From positions 3,100,001-3,164,000 of the forward strand of contig JADJEE010000001.1 in the NCBI GenBank assembly GCA_016709225.1: 64,000 bases of DNA. The letters run 5' to 3'. Source of the DNA: Deltaproteobacteria bacterium (GTDB taxonomy: Bacteria > Myxococcota_A > Polyangia > Nannocystales > Nannocystaceae). The position numbers and the translations under genes are program-made. This document shows positions 9,497-21,895 of the stretch, one piece after another. A model generated the notes under the pieces. That model had not been told where the DNA came from and did not search any database. It worked only from the letters and a program-made list of their open reading frames with translations. Position 1 is the stretch's first letter. Each line of letters begins with the position of its first letter.

Positions 9497-9520
9497 CGCG
9501 ATCGCGGGTCCGCGATCGCG
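9497..9520 (+). terminator. perfect hairpin, candidate terminator after the FadL-like gene
   Basis: Two copies of CGCGATCGCG (9497-9506 and 9511-9520) are separated by GGTC, starting 4 bases after the stop codon. They form a 10-bp perfect stem with a 4-base loop. Each arm is itself a palindrome, so the copies are direct and inverted repeats at once. There is no T-tract, so intrinsic termination is uncertain. Confidence 0.45.
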
Positions 9521-9600
9521 ACACGCGTGCGCGCCGAGGTGGATCGCCGCTTTGACAGCTCGACCGATCGTGTACGACGATGTGAGCGGGGTTCGAACGC

Positions 9601-11448
9601 ATGGCCGAACGCAGGGCTGCAGGCACGACGACGTGGATGCTCGCGGGGCTCGTCGCAGGGACGGGCGGCGTCGCCTGTGGCGGCCCGCAGGGCCAGGGCG
9701 AGGCCACCTCGGGTTCGACCGGCGAGGTCACCAGCGACGACGCGAGCGTCGGATCGGACTCCGGCGGCCCTGACGGCTTCGGGCCCGAGCAGACCTTCGA
9801 GCTGCGACTGAACGACGACCTGCCGCCGCCCTTGGTGCTCGACATGAGCCGCGACGAGGTCGCGGAGCTGTTTGGTGATCGGGCCGACGAAGTGCTGCTG
9901 CTCGAGCTCGACTCGAGCGTGCTGCTCACCGAGGCACTCGAACAGATCAAGGACGCGTGCGGTCAGTTCTGGCGCGAGGACGATCCCAACCCCGATCACG
10001 ACTGCTCGCTGACGCCGCTCGGTCAGACCTTCGTCGGCCCCGACGGCACTTGGCGCTCGAGCGCCGAGTATGCGCTGGTCCGCATCCTCACCATGACGCC
10101 GGCCAACGTCGTGGTCGAGGGCACCTCGAGCGAGGGCCTGCAGGGTCTCTCCGACGCGCTCGGCATCGGCGGCGGCTATGGGCAGATCCTCGCCGATGCG
10201 CTCGGCATCCCGCGCACCTCGCCGGTGGTCTCGACCGCGGGCCTGGTGCAGTCGTTCAAGGAGAACTTCGTCGCCAGCCACCCCAACGTCGGCGCCAGCG
10301 GCAAGCTCTCGATCACGCTCGCCGACGCGCTCAGCGATCTCGCGACGCTGGCCGATCGCTACGGCCCGGTCGGCGATCACCCGGGCATCGTCGATCCCAG
10401 CTTCGTGCCGAGTGGCGCGGTGCTGGGGCCCGACTTCCACATGCGAGCGGTGGCGCAGTCGAACCTGCAGCTGTGCGACGGCATCGATGCCGACGCCGGC
10501 AAGGGCTTCATCTCGGTGATCGCCGACAAGACCGGCCCGACCTACGAGGACGAGCTCGAGTTCGACTTCACCAACCCCGCCGACTTCGAGCTCGGCGGGC
10601 TGATCGACAACCCCACCGTCGATCTGCGCTTCCGCACCACCGAGACGGTCGGGTTCGTGCCGTCGTGCCTGGGTGATCCGCCGTGCCAGGACAACGCACC
10701 GGGCAGCCCGCAGGGCGGCAGCTCGGTGTGGGGGCTCGACCCGTGGTTGCTCGAGTACAACGTCACCGCCGGCGCACGCAACGACTACATCGATCGCACC
10801 TTCCTCGGCGGCTACCTCTTCAACACCGCGCACGTGCTCATCGGCCAGGGTGGCAACCCGCCCGGCTGGGTCGAGTACGACATCCCGCTGAACCTCGGCA
10901 GCCCGCCCGATCCGCAGTACGTCTGGGAGACGATCCTCGAGGTCGCGCAGGTCGCCCTGCACGAGACGCCGTACGCGTCGATCCCCGAGGGCCAGGCCAA
11001 CGTCGCGTTCACGCTGTTCGACGTGCCGGTCGGCATCACCGGGCCCGAGGCCGCGCAGGCAGTCCGTCCCTACCTGCAGGAGCAGGCCTCGGTGCTGTCG
11101 GACTTCCTGCTGGGTGACTACAAGAAGAACAACGACCCGGTGGACTTCTACTACCGCAGGGCCGAGGGCGGCGTGCCGTACCTCTTCTTCGTCAACGAGA
11201 AGGACCTGCCCGACGGCCAGCCCTACGCCTACGGCAACCCCGGCTTCTTCGACGATCCCGCGCTCACGCAGAAGCGCTCGAGCACGCAGGTCGCCGGCGT
11301 CGGCGACACCACCCACGAGAAGCTCGCGCTGGTCGACGGCGTGACCACCGTCTACTTCCAGGACGACGGCGGCATCACCTGGCGCGCGCGCTTCGAGCTG
11401 CCGACCGACGACGACACCATCGCCGTGCACCTCGCACGCAAGGAGTAG
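9601..11448 (+). CDS. large lipoprotein, first of a tandem paralogous pair
   Basis: The product is 615 residues. The N-terminus MAERRAAGTTTWMLAGLVAG ends in lipobox GGVAC at about residue 26, followed by a Ser/Gly/Asp-rich spacer to about residue 60. The remaining 550 residues form a globular region with no family I recognise. It aligns along its length with the next gene: both have LTLAD or ITLAD followed by a (R/D)YGPV or RFGPV..HPG block, a VATHPN or VASHPN block, and similar C-termini with PYAY..PGF and TxKRS or TQKRS near the end. The downstream paralogue starts 2 bp after this stop codon, so the two are almost surely co-transcribed. A surface-exposed location is inferred from the lipoprotein signal. 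Confidence 0.85.
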   Translation: MAERRAAGTTTWMLAGLVAGTGGVACGGPQGQGEATSGSTGEVTSDDASVGSDSGGPDGFGPEQTFELRLNDDLPPPLVLDMSRDEVAELFGDRADEVLLLELDSSVLLTEALEQIKDACGQFWREDDPNPDHDCSLTPLGQTFVGPDGTWRSSAEYALVRILTMTPANVVVEGTSSEGLQGLSDALGIGGGYGQILADALGIPRTSPVVSTAGLVQSFKENFVASHPNVGASGKLSITLADALSDLATLADRYGPVGDHPGIVDPSFVPSGAVLGPDFHMRAVAQSNLQLCDGIDADAGKGFISVIADKTGPTYEDELEFDFTNPADFELGGLIDNPTVDLRFRTTETVGFVPSCLGDPPCQDNAPGSPQGGSSVWGLDPWLLEYNVTAGARNDYIDRTFLGGYLFNTAHVLIGQGGNPPGWVEYDIPLNLGSPPDPQYVWETILEVAQVALHETPYASIPEGQANVAFTLFDVPVGITGPEAAQAVRPYLQEQASVLSDFLLGDYKKNNDPVDFYYRRAEGGVPYLFFVNEKDLPDGQPYAYGNPGFFDDPALTQKRSSTQVAGVGDTTHEKLALVDGVTTVYFQDDGGITWRARFELPTDDDTIAVHLARKE

Positions 11449-11450
11449 CC

Positions 11451-13190
11451 ATGTCCCGCGCGACGCGTTCCCGCATGCCGCTTTGCCTTGCGCTCCTGCC
11501 TGCGTTCGCGGCCGCATGCCACGAAGACGGCGTCGGCGTGCCCGGCGATCCCACCGAGATCGCGGTGGGCGAGACCCGCGAGGTCGACCTGCGCTACCTC
11601 CGACTCGACGTGAAGGGCTTCGCGAAGACCAACAGCCTCGAGCAGCTGCGCGCGATGCCGCGGCGGGTGCTGCAGGACGTATGGCTGCTCGATCTCGACG
11701 CCAGGCCGCTGTTGGTCAACGCGCTCGAGCGCCTGCGCGACATGCCCGAGGAGGAGGTCGACGCGCTGCCAGTCGCGGCCCAGAACATGCGCAAGCTGGT
11801 GCTGATGACGCCCGACAACGCCGAGCTCGAGGGCACCAACCTCGAGGAGCTCATCGCGTTGTCGTCGGCGGTCGGCATCCCGCGCGCCAAGTGCCTGGCC
11901 GACCTGCTCGCGATCGGCGTGACCGATCCGGTGATCCCGGTCGAGGTCGTCGCCGACGTGATGCTCTCCAACGTGGTCGCGACCCACCCCAACGCGCAAA
12001 CCCGGCGTGGCCCCGTCGACGCCGAGCACCCCGACGGCGAGTACCCGGTCGCGCCCGGCCACATCCCGCTCACGCTGGCCGACGTCATCACCAACTTCGA
12101 GGACATGGCCACGCGCTTCGGCCCGGTCGATGGCCACCCCGGCTTCGTGCTCGAGGCCGCCGGCGTGACCGTGGTCGAGGACGAGTTCGCGATGACCTCG
12201 AAGGTCAATGCCAACGCGCTACCCTACAAGGGCCTCGATCTCGCGAACGGCGACGTCGCCAGCGTCAACAGCATCGGCGGTCAGATCGAGACCGTGCACG
12301 ACTTCAGCGATCCAGACTGGATGACGCTGAGCGGCCTGGTGCCGGTGCCCAAGGTGTCGCGGCTGGGCTTCGGCCTGGTCGAGAACGACGCGTTCGTCCC
12401 GGGCGGCGACACCCGCGAGCCGCTACCGACCGGCAACTCGAGCGGCTGGTCGCTGCCGCCGTGGGAGTTCGAGCGTCTGATCCTCGACATGGCGAAGACC
12501 GCGGTCGCCGACACCCCAGCCCACTGCAAGGACTACCAGCTCGGCACCGGTGTGACGGCCTTCAGCGGCTGCATCGACGACACCGCGTGGGTCGAGCTCG
12601 AGACCTTCAACGGCGCCGGCTCACCGCCCGCGCCGGCGTACATCTGGGACATCGAGCTCGAGCTGGCGCAGGTGCGACTGCACGACGGCGGCCTCGCCGA
12701 GGGTGAGGCCGACGTGGCGATGACGATGACCGACGTCGAGGTCGGCGTGCCGCCCGAGCAGATGATCGAGCAGGTGAAGCAGAACGTGCAGGCCAACCCC
12801 GAGGCGCTGCGGGAGTTCGCATCGTTGCTGACCGACAGCACCGTCGGCAACGCCGACTTCTACTACGTACGCGGGCGCGAGAGCCTGCCGGCAGCGCAGC
12901 AGGGCGACTGGCTGTTCTTCATCGACGAAGGCGACATCGCGATCGCCGACGACGGCGACCCCGTGCGCCCGTACGCCTACGCACACCCCGGCTTCTACGC
13001 CGACCAAGCGCTCACGACCAAGCGCTCGGACGTGGTCGAGGTCGACGGCGATACCCTGCACGAGAAGGTGCGCGTCGAGCCCGGCGACGTGCTGTTCGTG
13101 GAGGACGACGACGGCCACGTCACCCGCATCGAGGTGCTCGAGAAGCCCTCGCGCGGACACGTCGCGCTGGCCTTCACCCGCGTCGAGTGA
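11451..13190 (+). CDS. large lipoprotein, second of a tandem paralogous pair
   Basis: The product is 579 residues. It starts MSRATRSRMPLCLALLPAFA and has lipobox FAAAC at about residue 23, with only a short spacer. It shares blocks with the preceding protein, for example LMTPDNAELEGTNLEEL against LTMTPANVVVEGTSSEGL, and FGPVDGHPGFV against YGPVGDHPGIV, and both end in a short beta-rich segment. Paired cysteines (CKDYQ...SGC) occur only in part of the family. Function is unknown. The gene follows its paralogue with 2 bp between them and is convergent with sixA, 4 bp away, so no terminator fits between. Confidence 0.85.
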   Translation: MSRATRSRMPLCLALLPAFAAACHEDGVGVPGDPTEIAVGETREVDLRYLRLDVKGFAKTNSLEQLRAMPRRVLQDVWLLDLDARPLLVNALERLRDMPEEEVDALPVAAQNMRKLVLMTPDNAELEGTNLEELIALSSAVGIPRAKCLADLLAIGVTDPVIPVEVVADVMLSNVVATHPNAQTRRGPVDAEHPDGEYPVAPGHIPLTLADVITNFEDMATRFGPVDGHPGFVLEAAGVTVVEDEFAMTSKVNANALPYKGLDLANGDVASVNSIGGQIETVHDFSDPDWMTLSGLVPVPKVSRLGFGLVENDAFVPGGDTREPLPTGNSSGWSLPPWEFERLILDMAKTAVADTPAHCKDYQLGTGVTAFSGCIDDTAWVELETFNGAGSPPAPAYIWDIELELAQVRLHDGGLAEGEADVAMTMTDVEVGVPPEQMIEQVKQNVQANPEALREFASLLTDSTVGNADFYYVRGRESLPAAQQGDWLFFIDEGDIAIADDGDPVRPYAYAHPGFYADQALTTKRSDVVEVDGDTLHEKVRVEPGDVLFVEDDDGHVTRIEVLEKPSRGHVALAFTRVE

Positions 13191-13194
13191 CGCG

Positions 13195-13710
13195 CTACTC
13201 GACGTCGTCGCCGCCGAGCCGTCGCAGCACGTTGGTGGGGTAGAGCCCGACCAGCGTCGCGGTGCCAGGACCGGGGCGACCATGGCGGATCTCGAGGCTC
13301 GCGCAGCCGGCCTTCTTGAGCGCGCTGATGGGATCGTCGGCGCCGGTGAGATAGGCGAGCACGCGGTCGAGGTTCGGCGCATGTCCGACGCACATGAGGT
13401 TCTGCTCGCTGCGTGCGCGCAGCAGCTCGACCACGGCGGCGGGCTCGGCCATCGGCGTCAGCACGTCGGCGGTGACCAGGGCGATCGCCTCACCGCCGAG
13501 CTCGTCGCGGGCGATCTGGGCGGTCTGCTGCGCGCGCACGTAGGGGCTCGCGATGATCGCCTCGGGCGCGATCCCGATCGCGCGCAGACCTCGGGCCGCG
13601 AGCCGCGTGCGCACCTGGCCCTTGTCGGTCAGGAAGCGTTCGGGGTCGGTCGGACACGACGGGTCGGTCGGGTCAATCGCGATGCCGTGGCGAAACAGAT
13701 GCACCCACAC
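13195..13710 (-). CDS. sixA: SixA-type phosphohistidine phosphatase (histidine phosphatase superfamily)
   Basis: A 171-residue protein with the RHG motif of the histidine phosphatase superfamily at its N-terminus (VWVHLFRHGIA), the mid-motif ASPYVRAQQTAQIA and the second catalytic histidine in VGHAPNLDRVLAYL. SixA proteins remove phosphate from phosphohistidine on histidine-containing phosphotransfer proteins; short single-domain members are also linked to polyphosphate metabolism. The GTG at 13710 puts the RHG motif at residues 7-9 as in other SixA proteins and follows a G-rich stretch that could be a ribosome binding site; longer starts add unrelated sequence. It is divergent from ppx across a 183-bp gap, a pairing seen in other bacteria. 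Confidence 0.85.
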   Translation of the reverse strand: MWVHLFRHGIAIDPTDPSCPTDPERFLTDKGQVRTRLAARGLRAIGIAPEAIIASPYVRAQQTAQIARDELGGEAIALVTADVLTPMAEPAAVVELLRARSEQNLMCVGHAPNLDRVLAYLTGADDPISALKKAGCASLEIRHGRPGPGTATLVGLYPTNVLRRLGGDDVE

Positions 13711-13893
13711 GTCGCCCCCGAGGGTAAGCCAGACGAGGGGGTGCGGTGTGGCTTTGACGTCGCAGACCGGCGCGGTGGCGCCGCGAGACTGCACACGCGC
13801 GCCGCGCTCGGACGCCCACCGGGCGGATCCCGGCGGAACGCCAGCGCACGCCTCCGGTGAGCGCTGGAGCTGGTACCTTGCCCCGCACCAACG

Positions 13894-15375
13894 ATGGCCG
13901 AGCCCACACAGCTGGTCGCCCTCGACCTGGGCTCCAACAGCTTCCACATGGTCGTCGCGCGCGTGGTCGACGGTCAGCTGACCATCATCGATCGCATGCG
14001 CGAGCGGGTCGCACTCGCCTCCGGCCTCGACGAGCGCAACAACCTCACGGCCGAGGCGATCGAGCGCGGCGTCGATTGCCTACGGCGCTTCGGCGAGCGA
14101 CTGCCGGCCGGTGTGCGCGTGCGGGCGGTCGGCACCAACACGCTCCGCAAGGCTCGCAACGCCCGCGAGTTCCTGCGCAAGGCCACCGCCGCGCTCGGCC
14201 ACCCGGTCGAGGTCATCCCGGGCCGCGAGGAAGCTCGGCTCATCTACCTCGGCGTCGTGCAATCGCAGGGCGGCGTCGACGAGCGCCGGCTGGTGATCGA
14301 CATCGGCGGCGGCAGCACCGAGTGCATCATCGGCGAGGGGTTCGACGCGCGGTTGACCGAGAGCCTGCACGTCGGCTGCGTCTCGCACACGACCCGGTTC
14401 TTCGCCGACGGCCGCCTGCGCCGGGAGTCGTTCCGCGAGGCCACCACCGCCGCGCGCGTCGAGCTCGAGACCATCGAGCAGGCATTCCGTCGTACCGGCT
14501 GGGTCACCGCGATCGGCAGCTCGGGCACGATTCTCTCGATCGACGCGATCCTGCGCGCCAACGGCTGGGGCGACGGCATCACGCGCGACGGGCTGCGAGC
14601 GCTGCGCGACGCGATGATCGCCGCCGGCCGCATCTCCAAGCTGTCACTGCCGGGGTTGTCGAGTGAGCGCGCCTCGGTCCTGCCCGGCGGCTTCGCCATC
14701 CTCTACGGTGCGTTCAAGAGCCTGAAGATCGAGCGCATGCTGCCGGCCACCGGTGCGCTGCGCGAGGGCCTGCTCTACGACACGCTCGGTCGCATCTCGC
14801 ACGAGGACGTCCGTGAGCGCACCATCGAGTGGCTGTGCGAGCGCTACGCCGTCGATCGGGCCCAGGCCGCGCGCGTCGAGGGCACCGCGACCACGCTGTT
14901 CGAGCGGGCCCAGACCGCGTGGGAGCTGCACCACCCCGATCTGCGCATGATGCTGGGCTGGGCCGCGCGCCTGCACGAGGTCGGCCTCGCGCTCAGCTAC
15001 ACCGGCTACCACAAGCACGGCGCCTATCTCATCGCGAACTCGGATCTGCCGGGGTTCTCACGCGAGCAACAGGGCTACCTCGCGGCGCTGGTCGGCGCCC
15101 ACCGTCGACGCCTGCGTCCGGAGCGGGTCGCGGAGCTGCGCGCGGTCGGGGGACAAAACGCCGTGCGGCTGGCGGTACTCCTGCGCCTGGCCGCGACACT
15201 CAACCGCGCCCGCGATCCCGAGGGTGCGGTGGTACCGGAGCTAGTCGCGGCCGGTGCCATCGTGGAGCTGCGCTTCCCCAAGGGCTGGCTCGAAACCCAC
15301 GGCATGACGGCAACCGATCTGCAGTACGAGCAATCGTTCTTGGCCGCCGCCGGGATCTCGATGCTCGCGCGCTAG
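13894..15375 (+). CDS. ppx: Ppx/GppA exopolyphosphatase family protein
   Basis: A 493-residue protein of the ASKHA fold. The phosphate 1 motif is DLGSNSFHMVVA at residues 9-20, the catalytic glutamate region is PGREEARLIYLGV and the phosphate 2 motif is DIGGGSTECIIG. The C-terminal third (from about 310) has the all-helical HD-like domain of full-length Ppx/GppA enzymes, including LHEVGLALSYTGYHKHGAYL. These enzymes remove the terminal phosphate from polyphosphate and/or hydrolyse pppGpp; sequence alone does not separate the two here. It is divergent from sixA, which supports a role in phosphate or polyphosphate control. Confidence 0.92.
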   Translation: MAEPTQLVALDLGSNSFHMVVARVVDGQLTIIDRMRERVALASGLDERNNLTAEAIERGVDCLRRFGERLPAGVRVRAVGTNTLRKARNAREFLRKATAALGHPVEVIPGREEARLIYLGVVQSQGGVDERRLVIDIGGGSTECIIGEGFDARLTESLHVGCVSHTTRFFADGRLRRESFREATTAARVELETIEQAFRRTGWVTAIGSSGTILSIDAILRANGWGDGITRDGLRALRDAMIAAGRISKLSLPGLSSERASVLPGGFAILYGAFKSLKIERMLPATGALREGLLYDTLGRISHEDVRERTIEWLCERYAVDRAQAARVEGTATTLFERAQTAWELHHPDLRMMLGWAARLHEVGLALSYTGYHKHGAYLIANSDLPGFSREQQGYLAALVGAHRRRLRPERVAELRAVGGQNAVRLAVLLRLAATLNRARDPEGAVVPELVAAGAIVELRFPKGWLETHGMTATDLQYEQSFLAAAGISMLAR

Positions 15376-15433
15376 CAGCCCGTGGGTCCGAGGACGGTGT
15401 TCTCGCGTCGCGGAGTTTCACCACGGGCTGCTA
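15373..15433. terminator. 13-bp perfect inverted repeat, candidate bidirectional terminator
   Basis: TAGCAGCCCGTGG (15373-15385) and its exact reverse complement (15421-15433) flank 35 bases. The left arm includes the TAG stop of ppx. A second short palindrome, CCCCTTTAGGGG (15439-15450), overlaps the stop of the converging lipoprotein gene. The position between convergent genes fits a terminator for both, though the loop is long and there is no T-tract. Confidence 0.45.
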
Positions 15434-15443
15434 GGCAGCCCCT

Positions 15444-16952
15444 TTAGGGGGTCAGCCGGGCGATCCACGCCTGCGCAGTGCCGCCGACGTCGATACGCGT
15501 GCCGACGACGTAGATGGCACCGTCTTCGCCCACCGCGACGTCGCGGAGATCGTCGTCGCCCTCGTCGGTGATCTCGGTGGCAGACCACACGACCTCGCCG
15601 CCGGGCGCGACCTTGACGACGTAGGGATCGTGGGTCCCGTGGGTCGAGTCCCAACCCACGGCGATGGCGTTGCCCATGGCGTCGACCGCCACGCCGTGGA
15701 GGTTGGCGCTGAAGGTCTGCGTGACGATGGTCGGCGCGACGGTCTGGATGCCGTCGTCGATGCGACCGACCCAGCCGCCCTGCGCGCCGGCGTAGCCGAC
15801 CACCCAGCGTCGCTCGGGCAGCGCTGGGTCGAGCGCGAGCGCGAGGACCTCGGTGTCGGTCGACGGCGCGAAGGTCAACGATGTCGTCACGCTGCCGCCC
15901 GCGTTCGACTCGCGCAGGAAGCCCTCGCGGCCGCGCATGGTGGCGTAGTCGCCGGCGCCTGCGAGCCCGCCCGGCACCGCGATCAGGTCGAAGAACGTCG
16001 CGCCCACCGGTGCGTAGGGCGGGCCGGTCAGCTCCTCGAGCAGCAGGCCCTGGTCGTCGTAGGCGTGCAGCACGGCCTCGCCGGCGGCCGAACCGGCGGC
16101 CCAGAGCTGGCCGTCTTGCGGCAGTGCAGCACCGAACCACGAGATCGACGCGGTCTCGACGTGCCACAGCTCCTGCCCGCCATCGTCCAGCAGCGCGATG
16201 ACGCCGCCGCCGCTCTCGTAGCCGTATCCTGCCACGGCGATGACCGGTATCGACGAGACGTCGGTGACCGCGAGACCCCAGGTGAACACGCTCTCGGCGG
16301 CGAGCTCGTACTCCCAGCTCCACGAGGTCGCCGCCTCGGGATCGATGCGTCGCACCGTCGACCTCGACGTCGGGCCGTCGGACAAGCCGACGCCGACCAC
16401 GAGGTCGCCGCCGGGCAGGCGCTCGATCGACTGTCCGGTGCCGTACGCGTCGCCGGCCAAGCTGATCGACCACTGCACGGTGCCGGCGGTGACGCAGCTG
16501 CTGCTGCAGCCGTCGCCATCGACGGTGTTGCCGTCGTCACAGAGCTCGGACTCGTCGAGCACGCCGTCCCCGCACGACGCCGGCGTGCCCTCGCTCGCGC
16601 CGCTGCCCGAGCTGCCGGTCTGCGTCGACGCCTCGACACCCCCGCCGGAGCTGCTGTTGCCTGTACCGGTGGAGCTGGTGGTCGTGGTCACGCCCTCGCT
16701 GCCGGAGTCGGCTTGCCCGTCGCTCGCCACGCACGCGCGCGCGAGCCCACCGCCGGCGTGCTCGCCATAGCGCTGCCCCGACGCGCACGAGGGATCGGGG
16801 AACGAGCACCAGCCGGTGGCCTCACAGGTGCCCGGGCCCTCTGCGCTGCGACAGTCATCGTCGCCCTTGCAAGCGAATCCGCCGCCGCACGCGACGCCCG
16901 CAACGACGCCGACGAATCCGGCCAACGGCCACCATGCACGCCCGCCCGTCAC
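15444..16952 (-). CDS. lipoprotein with Myxococcus cysteine-rich repeat and beta-propeller-like repeats
   Basis: About 502 residues from the GTG at 16952. After a signal (VTGGRAWWPLAGFVGVVAG, lipobox GVAC) comes a disulfide-rich block, a Ser/Thr/Gly-rich linker, then the myxobacterial cysteine-rich repeat (SCGDGVLDESELCDDGN and following DGCSSSC). From about residue 180 there are repeated units ending in W or Y strands, with phrases such as VVGVGLSDG, IAVAGYGYESG, AVGWDSTHGTHDPYVVKVAP and IYVVGTRIDVGG. This resembles SBBP/delta-60-type propeller repeats. A paralogue lies at 48051-49652. The role is unknown; a surface-displayed adhesion or binding protein is one possibility. Confidence 0.85.
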   Translation of the reverse strand: MTGGRAWWPLAGFVGVVAGVACGGGFACKGDDDCRSAEGPGTCEATGWCSFPDPSCASGQRYGEHAGGGLARACVASDGQADSGSEGVTTTTSSTGTGNSSSGGGVEASTQTGSSGSGASEGTPASCGDGVLDESELCDDGNTVDGDGCSSSCVTAGTVQWSISLAGDAYGTGQSIERLPGGDLVVGVGLSDGPTSRSTVRRIDPEAATSWSWEYELAAESVFTWGLAVTDVSSIPVIAVAGYGYESGGGVIALLDDGGQELWHVETASISWFGAALPQDGQLWAAGSAAGEAVLHAYDDQGLLLEELTGPPYAPVGATFFDLIAVPGGLAGAGDYATMRGREGFLRESNAGGSVTTSLTFAPSTDTEVLALALDPALPERRWVVGYAGAQGGWVGRIDDGIQTVAPTIVTQTFSANLHGVAVDAMGNAIAVGWDSTHGTHDPYVVKVAPGGEVVWSATEITDEGDDDLRDVAVGEDGAIYVVGTRIDVGGTAQAWIARLTP

Positions 16953-17023
16953 GCGCGGACGATCATACGCGCCGGCGCGGGTCCGGTCATCCGCCGCGCC
17001 TCCACCGAAGCGGTCGCGCGCGA

Positions 17024-20713
<3,690 letters not shown>

Positions 20714-20839
20714 ACCGCCTTGCGGGTCAGCCACGCCGCGCTGGCCATTGGATCGATCCGGTGCACGAGATCGATCGCCGCGCGCCCACGCAGGTGTGCG
20801 CGTGCGCGTCGCCCGAGCGCGTGTCCGCGATGCGCGTGA

Positions 20840-21838
20840 TCAGGTGGGGGCCGAGCTGCGCAGCGCGTAGGGCCCGGTCCTGCGCATCGGCCTCGCGGGC
20901 GCGCGCGCGGGCGCGGGCGGGCTCGCACGCCCGACCTCCACGAGGTCCCGCAGATCGATGACGCGCGTGGCGTCGTCGCCCTGCGCCTGCACGGGCGTGC
21001 TCGCCGGCTGCGCCAGCCGTCGATCGAGCGCCTGCAGGCCCGCATGCTGGGGCTGCCACGCCAGGGCACGACGTACGGCGGCGCGCGCCGACGCGCTCGC
21101 GTCCGGGCCCGCATCGGCGAGCCGCAGCGCCAGCAGATGCAGCACCTCGGCCGCGCGATCCGGCTTGCCCAGCAACACGAACGCGTTGGCCATGCCCTCG
21201 GCGGCCTGCTCGTCATGGGGTAGCAGCGCGAGGATCGTCCGAATCGCGGCCACCGCCCGGTGGATGTCGCGCGCGCGCAGGTGGGCGTCGACCGCAACGC
21301 GCAGGCTCGGCACGTGCTGCGGTGAGAGCCGCAGCGCGCGGCCGCACAGCGACTGCGCGCGGGCGTGGCGGCCCGCCGCCAGCTCGACCTGCGCGACGAT
21401 CGCCAGCTGATCGGCGGCGTCGGCATGGGTACCCATGCGCGCGGCGAGATCGGCGAGCAACAACCGACGCGACTCGGTCGGCTCCGCCGCTACGGCGAGC
21501 CGGGCGGCGGCCATCGCCTGCGGCACTCGCTGCAGTCGCAGCTCGTCCTTCACGACCCCGTCGGCGGTGGCGGCCGCGACGTCGGCCTGGCCCAGCTGCA
21601 GCTGCAGCGCGGCGATGCGCAGGCGCACCGCGGGATCGGCATCGAGCCGCGCGATGCGAGCATGGATCGCCAGCGCGCGCTGGCCCAGGCCCTGCGCCTC
21701 CGCGGTCTGGGCCGCGGTGCGGTAGAGCCCGAGCGCGGGCCCGATCTGCCCGGCGGCCGCGAACCAGTCGGCATTTTGCAGCTGCGCGTCGATGAGCGAC
21801 GGCTGCGACGGCAACGGCATCGGTGCGCCCCTGGACAT
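20840..21838 (-). CDS. TPR-repeat protein
   Basis: The product is 332 residues from the ATG at 21838 (one at 21865 is also open). It has no signal peptide and is mostly alpha-helical with Ala-rich tetratricopeptide-like repeats, for example ALGLYRTAAQTAEAQGLGQRA, RAQSLCGRALRLSPQHVPSL and AAVRRALAWQPQHAGLQALD split over the protein. The C-terminal 50 residues are Pro/Arg-rich and probably disordered. Such proteins act as protein-protein scaffolds in the cytoplasm. It lies upstream of the hybrid kinase gene and in the same direction with 126 bp between, so a shared function is possible but unproven. Confidence 0.8.
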   Translation of the reverse strand: MSRGAPMPLPSQPSLIDAQLQNADWFAAAGQIGPALGLYRTAAQTAEAQGLGQRALAIHARIARLDADPAVRLRIAALQLQLGQADVAAATADGVVKDELRLQRVPQAMAAARLAVAAEPTESRRLLLADLAARMGTHADAADQLAIVAQVELAAGRHARAQSLCGRALRLSPQHVPSLRVAVDAHLRARDIHRAVAAIRTILALLPHDEQAAEGMANAFVLLGKPDRAAEVLHLLALRLADAGPDASASARAAVRRALAWQPQHAGLQALDRRLAQPASTPVQAQGDDATRVIDLRDLVEVGRASPPAPARAPARPMRRTGPYALRSSAPT

Positions 21839-21895
21839 CAACCCCACCTCGTGTGCGTGAGACACCGAGGTCCCGGCGATTTCCGGCGCAACCCG

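Noticed and set aside
7114..9555. An 813-codon plus-strand frame
   Set aside because: It is a shadow of the enoyl-CoA isomerase (antisense) and of the FadL gene in another frame, with Arg/Ala-rich composition and no domain.
9277..11517. A 746-codon minus-strand frame
   Set aside because: It is antisense to the first tandem lipoprotein and has no recognisable domain or signal.
15373..15433. Inverted repeat considered as ends of a small insertion
   Set aside because: The 35-bp interior is too short, there is no target duplication and no second copy in the window; a terminator is simpler.
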